Assembly (NCBI GenBank): GCA_037176905.1
Contig: JBBBWG010013446.1
Span: 1-64,000 of the forward strand
Length of the DNA stretch: 64,000 bases
Direction of reading: 5' to 3'
Source of the DNA: Azolla pinnata
Lineage: Eukaryota > Streptophyta > Polypodiopsida > Salviniales > Salviniaceae
The translations under genes and the position numbers were made by a program. Below the pieces are notes generated by a model that had not been told where the DNA came from, made no database searches, and worked only from the letters and a program-made list of their open reading frames with translations. Within the stretch, counting starts at the first letter, position 1; every line of letters begins with the position of its first letter. Below are positions 1-9,844 of this stretch, one piece after another.

Positions 1-50
1 GAGAGAGAGAGAGAGAGAGAGAAAGAGAGGGAGGGAGAGAGCCGTCTGAC
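1..50. repeat. GA-rich microsatellite
   Basis: The window opens in a (GA)n tract that decays into GGGA units. It lies just before the likely 5' leader of the HMGB gene; pyrimidine/purine tracts of this kind are common at plant promoters and leaders. Confidence 0.8.
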
Positions 51-94
51 GTTTCCTTTTTGCCTACGAAGAAACCCTCGGATTTATCTCTTCG

Positions 95-692
95 GTGAGT
101 GTGAGTAATCCCCCCCCCCCCTCCCCCTTCTATTTCTACATGCTTTCCTAGTGTCTCTACAGTTTTAGCTTCTCTGTTTTCGTATATCCACGTTCTTGTT
201 TACTCCCAATTCCTACTACCTCTGCAGACTTTACGAGCTCCATCCTTTCTCGAAGTTGTACCTTTTTTTATTATCGAAATTTACTGGTTATACTAGTACT
301 TTTCTTCTTCTTCTTCTTCTCCTCCTTCGGATACTGTTGTTTCTGCGATGAAGCGCTCGAAGGTTCATCCTCAGTTAAGATCTTAGTTCATTGTCTTCCT
401 ATTCGTAACCTTCTAATTTCCACGGCTTTCTAGGCTTCCTCTTCCTCCAAAAGTACTATTTTTAACACTCGAACTTCCGTTCCGAACGTGAATATCACTT
501 GCCATGCTTTTGTTCCATTCTACATTATATTTTCTTTATATTCACGGTTTTCCCACGACATTATAGACCTCAAAAAACTGCTTTTTCCTCCTTACATTGG
601 TTCACCATCTTTTAAACCTTTTTCCAGTTCCCTTTTAATTTGTTAGACCGTTTGTCACTATATTCACTCTATTTTGGTCTTATTTTTTCCAG
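95..692 (+). other. Putative 5' leader intron of the HMGB gene
   Basis: A GTGAGT donor at 95 and a polypyrimidine-AG acceptor at 691-692 bracket a T-rich stretch without coding potential. The acceptor sits 16 bases before the HMGB start codon. A leader intron is common in plant HMGB genes; no transcript is available here to prove it. Confidence 0.5.
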
Positions 693-707
693 CCGGAAGT
701 AGCGGTC

Positions 708-2709
708 ATGAAGGGAACAAATGCTGTCCTTTCCAAGCAGGTTGAGGAAACGTAAGTTTTCAATGTTCATTTACTTTGATTAAATTTCATTCGTATTTTC
801 TGTTCCCCCCCCTTGATATTTGTATGCCTTCTTGATTTGATCCGTTTGCTGTTTAAATTCCATTATATTCTCTCCTTTCAGGAATCTAAAGAAGAAGAAG
901 CAGAATATCTCTAAGGATGAAAAAGCAAAGAAAAGACTTGCTAGAAAGGAGAGGAAAGCTAAGAAGGATCCGAACAAGCCTAAACGAGCTCCCAGTGCCT
1001 TTTTTGTCTTTCTGTAAACCCTAAACCCTAAACCATATGTGGGATAAAACTCTTAACGTTCTTTCTTTCATTAATTAATATGAGCATTAATATGTTTTGA
1101 GTAAGTGTTTGTCTATCTTGTTGGAAGCGTTGCTCAGTCACTGGTTGAAGTGTTTCTTTTGTCACGTCTTTATCAAAGCATCATACATGGACAATTCAAG
1201 TGTTGCTGCAAAATTAATTGCCTACATTATATGTACAGGGAGGAGTTTCGCAAGACTTTCAATGCTGACAATCCTAACAACAAATCTGTATCAGCTGTAA
1301 GTTCCTAATAGTTCGTTATGTGCAATTATGGATTTGCTTTCAGTTTCATGTTTCTTTTATACACTCCTTGACTTTCTCAAACATGGTTTTCAGTTATGAA
1401 TCTGGAGACATTTTATGTTAAGATTTTTTGAGCATCAGCATCCCCAGTAGCAGATAACAAACTCGATTTAGAAATCTAGTCCTCAGTAGTAGATAACAAA
1501 TCTAGTTATGTTAAGGAATAATATGGAAGTCAGTAACTATGACGGTTCCAATGACGATTCCACACATCATTGAGCCAGAATGAATCCAAACAGGTTTTCA
1601 CTATTATACCAAGGATATATCGGAAAAGAAGAAGAAGAAGAAGAAGAAGAATAGTGGATAAGTATAGTTTTTAAGGCATTGGATTCTCGGCAAAGATTGT
1701 GTTACTCAAGCTGACATTCTCACTTCCGCTTCGTCATTGTACAATTCTTTTACACAGTACTATCATGTGCTTTATGATATTAATCTGCAGATGTCTTGTT
1801 CTGTATTATTTTGACTCCTTTTGAAGCAGTTCTTTGCTCTTGAACACTGAAGACGTTTGCTTATATGGTCCTATTTTAGCAAGTTCTAATTAAGAAAAGA
1901 AGTCATGTGGGTTACTGCAAAGTACAATTATAAGAATACATATTGCAGCTTGCAACTCCAATAATTTCTTGTGCTATTTTAGAGATAGAAACCATTTATG
2001 CTTTAATCTCAGCTCCATCATTGAAATTTCAGGTTGGAAAAGCTGGTGGTGACAAATGGAAGTCTATGTCTGATGCGGTATTCAGTTTCAATCTAAAACT
2101 TTTACTAGGTATCATTCGTTTGTCAGATCAAGGCAAGAATCATAACTGATGTCTTCTGTTTTTCACTTTGTCTAGGAGAAATCTCCTTACATTGCCAAGG
2201 CTGAAAAGAGAAGATCAGAATATGAGAAAGCTATGAAAGTTTATAATGCAAAACAGGTATTCATGGACTTCATTCTGTCTAGTGTTCTTAACCGTTTTTG
2301 TTTTTATATGTGATGGTACGATCTGCCTGGTTAGTTTCAGAATCTTGTGCTTTTGCAGCTTAATAAGGATATGTGTGAAAGGGTTTATATATAGTAAATG
2401 GAAATTTGTTGATGTTGGTGGATAGTTTCTATGGCTTGCCATTTATTTGTAGCTTTGAAAATGTGGGGTTATGTTATAGTTTTCATTCATGCGTTTCTGA
2501 GCTCAACTTTTCCCTTTGGTCCAAGGGCCAAGCAACCGCAGAGGAGTCAGACAAATACAAACCTGAGATCAATGGTGAAGAGGAGGTGATGTTTTGAAAA
2601 TTCTGATGAAATGTAGTGTTCCGCAATTGTGATTGCATATTTGTATGTAAAGCAATTAAAGTTTTTTCAATTGTAGGATGAGGAAGATGAAGATGATGAT
2701 GAGGAATAA
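708..2709 (+). CDS. HMGB-type high mobility group protein
   Basis: Small nuclear DNA-bending chromatin protein with one HMG box. Coding exons are 708-751, 882-1013, 1239-1296, 2033-2077, 2176-2256, 2526-2585 and 2677-2709, all with GT/AG borders and consistent phase, giving 150 residues, the usual size for plant HMGB proteins. Layout: a Lys-rich basic N-terminus (residues 16-43), an HMG box from about 44 to 115 starting DPNKPKRAPSAFFVF and containing GDKWKSMSD and KSPYIAKAEKRR, then an acidic tail ending DEEDEDDDEE. The start is the first ATG after a good acceptor at 691-692. A non-coding first exon ending at 94 (donor GTGAGT) and a 3' UTR intron 2740-2834 are likely but inferred. Intron 2 begins with two CCCTAAA units right at its donor. 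Family assignment is secure; the exact HMGB paralogue is not. Confidence 0.93.
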
Positions 2710-2839
2710 GCAGAATGTATTTTCTAGCTAGCTCTACAGGTACTCATTACAGTAGATTTCCGTATTAAATTGGTTACATATATGATTTGTTTCTACTTCT
2801 GTGCTAGCATTTAATCTTAGTGATGTTTATGTAGGGATG

Positions 2840-4335
2840 AATGATGGGGTTCGTCCCATTTGTATGGTAATTGGCGTCAAAGCAAGTTAAAAAGTGTGGT
2901 AAATTATGATTCGAGGTAGCAAAACACTAGTATTTTTTTTAGGAAGGATATCACCAAATTGTCAAAACACAGTAGTGGGGCTAGAGATTGTGATTATCAG
3001 TATCTTGTAAAATAGGAGTCTTTTAACACCAAATCTCCCTTCCTCTCTCTCTCTCTCTCTATGACACGAATTTTTGGGTTGTTGGTAAAGAACTGTGTCA
3101 CAACGATTTGCACGTCCACATCTCTTTGTTTCTTCATTGACTTGCATCGCCCTCTTTGGATACATTTCAAAGCTTCAACTAAATTACTTTCTTGAGTATT
3201 AATGTTATACTCTTCCAGTGTACCTTGGAGATATTATCAAATTGTTGGTGAATGGGTTTGTGTTCTGAGCTATGAGGTTTCTACTGGGTTTATGTGTTCC
3301 GGGACATCTGGTAAATAATTTATATATCACGTTCACTGTTTGACTTTGTGAGTAACCAGCTAATAATAAATAGTTCAGAAAACTGATGGTAAATGTTGAA
3401 CTGGAAGTTGATTTAGACTATCTGTAGGTCAATCTAATTCATGTCTAGATTCATAAACAAGATCTTACTGAATACAGTTGCATCAGTGGGTCGAGCTGAG
3501 ACCTTGAATGAAAATTCCCAGTGTATTGAGATGTGTAGTCCTCTATCGATGTCTAATGATTGATTGTCAAGGCTTTCTGAATTAAGAGTACACTGAATCT
3601 ACACTTGTTTACAAGATGAATCTTTGTTCGCGAGGAAGGGAATTTTGAATTCATTAATCAAGCATCATCTGCGAATATCACATTCATAAGATATAGATAG
3701 ATGGCTTGATCATTATAAGTAGTATTCTCAACAGGATCAGTTTACTTCGAATAACTACTGTTTGTGATATATAGTGTCTGTTTGGGCATCAAACAAATAC
3801 ATATGATGTGTCTGACTGAACATCATTCGCAAGAATTTGGAAGTGGAAACAAGAAGATGTACTGTGTCCGATTGAACATCATTCACAAGAATTTGGAACA
3901 TCATTCACAAGACCATTTGCATAGTGACAGGGTAAATGTATCTTTCTATCAAGGAGACTATTACAATTATGGTTAATGTTTCTATCAGTTATGGCAACGT
4001 ATTATGACCGACACTGCAACATCCTCACAGCCGGCAGAATCTTGTAATTACACTTGCTTTCTTGTCAGAGAAACTCTTGTAATTAATTATCTTCTATAAA
4101 AGATGACCCATTGGCAGTCTGACTTGATGACCATTTTTGGTTTTAACTTGGACAATTATACATTGTTTAGCAATGGTGAATCATATTTACACCTTATATA
4201 TAGCACTGGAGTACATGGGAACAACTGCTGAAAAGAAAAAAACCTCCCTTTCTCTCCGTAGCTATATCCAGCATAGTTCATATCCAATTTCTACAAATCG
4301 TTCATTCGTCTACACGTGATAATATCGACAATGAC
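2840..4335. other. Spacer between HMGB and F-box genes
   Basis: About 1.5 kb of AT-rich DNA between the convergent 3' ends of the HMGB (+) and F-box (-) genes. It contains a (CT)n tract near 3043-3060 and a short duplicated segment around 3797-3910 with the shared core TGAACATCATTC. No coding exon is visible. Confidence 0.6.
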
Positions 4336-6398
4336 TTAATAACCCAGCCAAGTTGAGGGGATGAAGTCAAACTTATGCTTCGCCTTACTCAATATGCTGA
4401 AATAATCAAGCTGACCAAGGCAATCACGGAAATCAGTAAAAAGCCTCTCGAAGAGCTTCCACTGCACCACATGCGACTTGGAATACGGGTAGGGAGGAAA
4501 TACCTACAGTGACAAATCAAAAGCATTTGTCCTCAAACCAATCCCAAATTTGCAAAACTTGAAGCATGGAGAGAACCAGCTAAGTGGAGGAAAACATGGT
4601 AAAATTGAACGGCAGAAAATGGTTATTAAGGAAAAGCAAGGATGGAAATACTCTGAAAGATCTGTTCAACTCTCAAGCAGAAAAAAAGAAAGAAAGAAGA
4701 AGGTCAATGCTACCTCCCATTCTTCAACAATCCGCATGAGCAAATGGAAGGTCTTTTCGCTGTCATCAAGATTGTCTATTACTGCTAACCATATCTGTGA
4801 AGCTAGCTCGTGCGCGACACTTCCTTGCTTGCCACATGCCAGAAATTGATCTAACAGGAATGCCAAACACTTCATAAACAGCACAATCCACAAGAGAAAT
4901 CGGGACATGAAAGACGTTTTCTATTTACATATCTCGATGGAAAAGAACCCCAGTAAGCAATGGTAAAGGATCCTCTAAAAATTCAATACGATTATTAAAT
5001 ATAGCGGTTTCATGCAGCAGAGACAATCCCCCGAATTGTGAAGCACCAATAAAACAAATACCTATGATGGTACCATGCAGCAACCCATATGATGAAGGTG
5101 ACGAGTCTTCAAGCTGTTCCTTCAAATACAGATAGGCATGGCCAACTAGCTCATGAATATCTTGGTCCTTGAAGCTGAAAAGATTCTGACTTATGTGTAA
5201 AGCGATGTAGCGCCTGTGATAGTGAAAAAAGAAAACTGATTGATTTAAGGTATCAATTCACAGAACTCTGTAAAAAAAGAATAGGTACTTAACAACTTGA
5301 ATGTTCGCTTCTTGTTGGCCCCAGATATGATATCACTAGTAGATCAAAGACCTCACATATCACCTTCAAATTTCATTTTAGTTTCAAGATGGAACAGATT
5401 ATTCAGGACTGGGTAGCTTGAACGACCCATCTGAGGATGTTCTAAAAACTCCTATTTACCCCTTATTACTGTAATCAAGTTGATGAATCATAGACACGAG
5501 GATTGTCACAAGAACTAAACACGGAGTGTAACATTTTAGCGCACCTTTTATGTGATGTACAGCCAATAGGACCAGGCCACTTGCGAATCTGTGCTATGTA
5601 AGGCCAACGATATGCAAGAGCTGACAGGAACAGCATCTCACTCCTAAAGAGAGAAGCCCACTTTTTCCTCACACAAGCAACTGAAACCCAACAAGGAACC
5701 GGTAACCTTATAAGAACCTCTATCATAACATGGTCAGGAAGATGATCGAAAGGGTCTCCACTTGATAACCTTTTTCCTTCGCCAAGTTTAGCAGGGTCAT
5801 CAATATAACTACAAGTTCCATCATTCATTTGCATTTTCCCTTCATTGGTACCACTGAGAAACGTTAACCCTCGAGTGGCCAATGATTGTGTCCGGTTTTG
5901 ACTTACATTTTCATCTTTTCCATGCCTTAATATTGACGTGCTTTCCGCCTTTGAATTGCTGCATTCTCCATATGTTAACCCTTTTCCTTCAGGTATTCTG
6001 CAACCATTAATATCAGCGAGCGGTTCATCATCCACTTGCATTTTCTCTTCATCATTACCACTGAGAAGGACTATGCCTTGACTGGCCAATGATAGTGCTT
6101 GGTTTTCATCCTTTCCATGCCTCAATCTTGACGTGCTTTCCACCTGCGAATTGCTACATTCTCCATGTGATGATAACCCTGTTCCTTCTTCAGGTATCAC
6201 AGTAACATGAATATTGTTGCAAGCTCCATTATCCATTTGCACTCTCTCTTCATTGATACCACTGAGAAACCATAAACCTTGAGTGACTGATGCCTGTGCT
6301 TGGTTTCCACTTATATTTTCATCTTGTCCAAGGCCTAATGTTGACGCAACTCCCACCCATGGATTGCTACATTCTCCAAGTACCCAATCCTGATCCAT
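4336..6398 (-). CDS. F-box protein with triplicated N-terminal repeat
   Basis: Likely substrate-recognition subunit of an SCF ubiquitin ligase. Minus-strand exons are 5545-6398, 5062-5213, 4714-4850 and 4336-4503; the joins keep frame and give 436 residues. Residues 8-78, 79-143 and 144-213 are three imperfect copies of one unit, each opening GECSN and carrying variants of LRHGKDEN, LSG and K/RMQ/VQ. The F-box follows at about 215-253 (DPFDHLPDHVMIEVLIRLP). The rest (to 436) is the conserved part of a plant F-box subfamily, including RRYIALHISQNLFSF, ELVGHAYLYLKEQLE, LLHGTIIDQFLACGK, ELASQIWLAVIDNL and a C-terminus ending FIPSTWLGY. I recognise this C-terminal pattern from seed-plant F-box proteins but cannot name the subgroup safely. 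The repeated N-terminus is not part of the family as I know it. The first in-frame ATG after an acceptor at 6414-6415 was taken as start. Confidence 0.88.
5757..6377 (-). repeat. Three in-frame coding repeats in F-box exon 1
   Basis: Units of 213, 195 and about 213 bases (6377-6165, 6164-5970, 5969-5757) encode 71, 65 and about 70 residues. Units 2 and 3 are most alike (GECSN, ESTS, LRHGKDEN). All length changes are multiples of three, so the frame has been kept, which points to selection for an open frame. Confidence 0.8.
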
Positions 6399-6413
6399 AT
6401 GCTCTTTTCTTTC

Positions 6414-8240
6414 CTGTATTTAACAAGCTAAAAATTTAGATCTCGACAAACCCTTCTTCGCTGCCAGAACTAGGTATTGCTTTTAACAAGTGAATAAAAA
6501 CATTTGTCAATCCATTATTTTCTGTGTTATGATTTCCAAAGGCTAGAGACCAAATTATCTAGTGAGATCAAGGTTCTACAAGAGATGTTTAGCTATTCTT
6601 GGCTCTGGAAACAATGGCATAATGTAATGTGGCCGTAATTCATTCCATCGACAAAGACGTCTGGAAAGAGAAATATTGCACAATTATTCTTTTCCCGTAA
6701 GCTGCCGACTCTTCAATTCCATGTTCATAATTCCTACTCGCCAAATTACTGCGAAGTCTTTTGATGATCTGCTCGCAGCTCATGTTTAGATTGTGTCAAT
6801 CGAGCAGATAGAAAAATAGTTCTGAACTGAAATACCTTCTCGGTACAGTAAGGGTTCCCAACACATATCGTAAGTGTTCTCAAAGTGAAGCATTTCTAAA
6901 GCTTTTGGCATAGCCATGTAGTATATAAAATAACCCTAACGACAAGCAATTAGATTCCTACTCGCCAAGTTACTGCGAAGTCTCAGATTCTTCCTATTAT
7001 TTCAAGAGGTCATTCTAACACAAACCCATTTAGGTCTTTTGATGCTCTGCTCGCAGCTCATGTTTAGATTGTGTCAATCGAGCAGATAGAAAAATAGTTT
7101 TGAACTGAAATACCTTCTCATTACAGTTGAGGGTTTCTCACACAGATCGTATGTGTTCTCAAAATGAAGTATTTCTTAAGCTTCTGGCATAGCCATGTAG
7201 TATACAAAACAACCCTAACGACAAGCAATTAGATTCCTACTCGCCAAATTACTGCGAAGTCTTAGACTCTTCCTATTATTTCAAGTGGTCATTCTAACAC
7301 AAACCCGTTTAGGTCTTTTTATGCTCTGCTCGCAGCTCATGTTTAGATTGTGTCAATCAAGCAGATAGAAAAATAGTCTTGAACTGAAATACCTTCTCAT
7401 TACAGTTAAGAGTTCCCGACACAGATCGTATGTGTTCTCAAAATGAAGCATTTCTAAAGCTTCTGGCATAGCCATGTAGTATACAAAACAACCCTAATGA
7501 CAAGCAATTAGATTCCTACTCGCCAAATAACCGCGAAGTCTTAGACTCTTCCTATTATTTCAAGTGGTCATTCTAACACAAACCCATTTAGCTCTTTTGA
7601 TGCTCTGCTCGCAGCTCATGTTTAGATTGTGTCAATCAAGCAGATAGAAAAATAGTCTTGAACTGAAATACCCTCTCATTACAGTTAAGAGTTCCCGACA
7701 CAGATCGTATGTGTTCTCAAAATGAAGCATTTCTAAAGCTTCTGGCATAGCCATGTAGTATACAAAACAACCCTAACGACAAGCAATCCTTCGCTTTCAG
7801 AGACATGTTCTTCTTTTGTGTGACGTTAAGAACTGAATGGGCATAGCAGAAAGAAGGACGGCATCATACACATGCATACAAAGGGCGAAAGCAAGCGGGA
7901 GGGCAGAAAAGGAAGGGAAGGAGAAGGATGAGCTACAACACAAGATCGAGGCTATGGTAGAAGAAGAACCCCAGAAACATGGAGATGCGGATCTACAACA
8001 AGGAGGGAGGGAGGGAGGGAGGGAGAGCTTACACTGCAGGCGCTTCAAGAGGGCTGGATCAAGAGAAGGGAGAGTCGCCCACGGCCTGTATCCTTGGTCC
8101 TGCAGTTGGGCGTCCATGGGGAGAAGAATCGGGTCCGATCATGGAGGAAATCTCTGCAGCTTCTTGGGAAGAGCCTGGAGATGGAGGAGCTCCCGGATTC
8201 CAAGGGCTGCAGAGATGACTCCATTGGATGATGGAAATAC
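6414..8240 (-). other. Putative 5' leader exon and intron of the F-box gene
   Basis: On the minus strand an acceptor at 6415-6414 (AATACAG) precedes the start codon, and a donor GTAAGC at 8032-8027 ends a GC-richer segment from about 8240. The simplest reading is a non-coding first exon (about 8240-8033) and a 1.6-kb leader intron that contains the 279-bp array. A short upstream reading frame beginning MDAQLQDQGYRPWATLPSL at 8117 would end at the splice junction. This is inferred from signals only. Confidence 0.35.
6730..7788. repeat. 279-bp tandem array, about 3.8 units
   Basis: Units start with GATTCCTACTCGCC at about 6953, 7232 and 7511, an exact 279-base spacing, preceded by a shorter 221-base copy from about 6730 that lacks some 57 internal bases. 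Each unit includes GAAGTCTTAGACTC, CTGCTCGCAGCTCATG, GTGTCAATC and CCTTCTCATTACAG. The last two units are nearly identical, so the array grew recently. No open frame runs through the units on either strand. Confidence 0.92.
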
Positions 8241-8247
8241 ATCCCAT

Positions 8248-9195
8248 GGTTTAGGGTTTGGTTTTTCGGTTTAGGGTTTGGTTTTTGGTTTTAGGGTTTG
8301 GTTTTTGGTTTTAGGGTTTGGTTGAGAACATCTCCGACGAAATGCCTTAACTTGATTTAGGGTTTGGTTTTTGGTTTTAGGGTTTGGTTGAGAACATCTC
8401 CGACAGGTCTCCGCGATGCCTCAACTTGATTTAGGGCTTTGGTTTTTCGGTTTAGGGTTTGGTTTTTGGTTTTAGGGTTTGGTTGAGAACATCTCCGACG
8501 GGTCTCGGCGATCCCTTAACTTGATTTAGGGTTTGGTTTTTGGTTTTAGGGTTTGGTTGAGAACATCTCCAACAGGTCGCTGCGATGCCTCAACTTGATT
8601 TAGGGTTTGGTTTTTGGTTTAGGGTTTGGTTGAGAACATCTCCGACGAGGCTCTGCGATGCCTTAACTTGATTTAGGGTTTGGTTTCTGGTTTAGGGTTT
8701 GGTCGAGAACATATCCGGCTAGTCTCTGCAATGCCCTTACTTGATTTAGGGTTTGGTTGACAACATCTCCGACGAGTCTTTGCGATGCCTTAACTTGATT
8801 TAGGGTTTGGTTTCTGGTTTAGGGTTTGGTCGAGAACATATCCGGCTAGTCTCTGCAATGCCCTTACTTGATTTAGGGTTTGGTTGACAACATCTCCGAC
8901 GAGTCTTTGCGATGCCTTAACTTGATTTAGGGTTTGGTTGAGAACATATCCGACGAGTCTCTGCAATGCCTTACTTGATTTATTGTTTTTGGTTTTTGCT
9001 TTAGGGTTTGGTTATGCTTGAGTTGATTTAGGGTTTGGGTTTTTATATCTGACGAGTCTCTGTGATGCCTTAGCGGATATAGGGTATGGGTTTTTGGTTT
9101 AGGGTTTGGTTGAGAGCATCTTCGACAAGTCTCTGCAATGCCTTAACTTGATTTAGGGTTTGGTTTGAACAGATCCAACAAGTCTCTGTATCGCT
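8248..9195. repeat. TTTAGGG-rich minisatellite, about 12 units
   Basis: Units of 50-95 bases combine one or two TTTAGGGTTTGG blocks with a linker of the type GAGAACATCTCCGACGAG and GCGATGCCTTAACTTGA. A 127-base composite unit is present twice in direct tandem (8670-8796 and 8797-8923) with no difference that I can see. The motif equals the plant telomere repeat but is embedded in unique linker sequence, so this is an interstitial telomere-like satellite and not a chromosome end. Confidence 0.93.
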
Positions 9196-9844
9196 CAAAA
9201 CAGCACATTCAGCTCAAGTAAGGCAATCAATCGGATGCATTTCAGGGGATAAAATGCCCGCGATTCAACAAACAGTGGCTTTGGGGGAGACGATCGATTA
9301 AGCAATCTGCGAATCGAAACGCGTCGATTCGCAGATTCGCGGAAACAAGTCATAGTTTATCATTGATTTTGGACATCGATTCGTTCACTTCGACAAGCAT
9401 GATCATTGTAACCATTGATGATATCTCTTTTTATCATAATATGTAGATAAAAGAAGGATCATTTCTCCATTTACACATCTATCTATCCAGATTTAGATAT
9501 AATAATAGTGGAGTCCTTTACAGATGGAAATCTGATGGGTCAACAGCAGACTTGGTACAAATGTGGGGAGGACACAAAGATGAATTAAGTAGAAGGCTTT
9601 CAAGGGTTGTTTGAATTTAGGGCTTAGGGTTTAGGGTTTAGGGTTTTTACCAGCTCCATCCCTAACAGAAATCCTCAGCACTAATTTGTGCATTGAGAAA
9701 GAGAGAGAGATTTTTCCAATGCTGCTTCCCCCCTTCTTCACTCAATACAAATTGAGAGACGATGAAATGTAACAAATCCTCTATCGCATTAGGAATTCTA
9801 CGAGGTAAAAAAAAACAAACAAAAAAACCATCGATACGAGGCAT
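9196..9844. other. 3' flank of the TRM-like gene, with hairpin and telomere-like patch
   Basis: Contains a perfect 14-bp inverted repeat (9304-9317 and 9324-9337) and a short TTTAGGG cluster near 9618-9645. The part from about 9600 is probably 3' UTR of the minus-strand TRM-like gene. No protein-coding exon is seen. Confidence 0.6.
9304..9337. repeat. Perfect 14-bp inverted repeat, 6-base loop
   Basis: AATCTGCGAATCGA at 9304-9317 is the exact reverse complement of 9324-9337, with loop AACGCG. It could form a stable stem-loop in either strand. It is not followed by a T-run and is in a eukaryotic context, so I do not call it a terminator. Confidence 0.85.

Noticed and set aside
7837-8274. Overlapping plus-strand frames in the GC-richer segment before the TTTAGGG array
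   Set aside because: Low-complexity Gly/Arg/Glu content, no domain; the segment is better explained as leader exon of the minus-strand F-box gene.
8248-9195. Chromosome end (true telomere)
   Set aside because: TTTAGGG blocks are interrupted by conserved linkers and unique genes lie on both sides.
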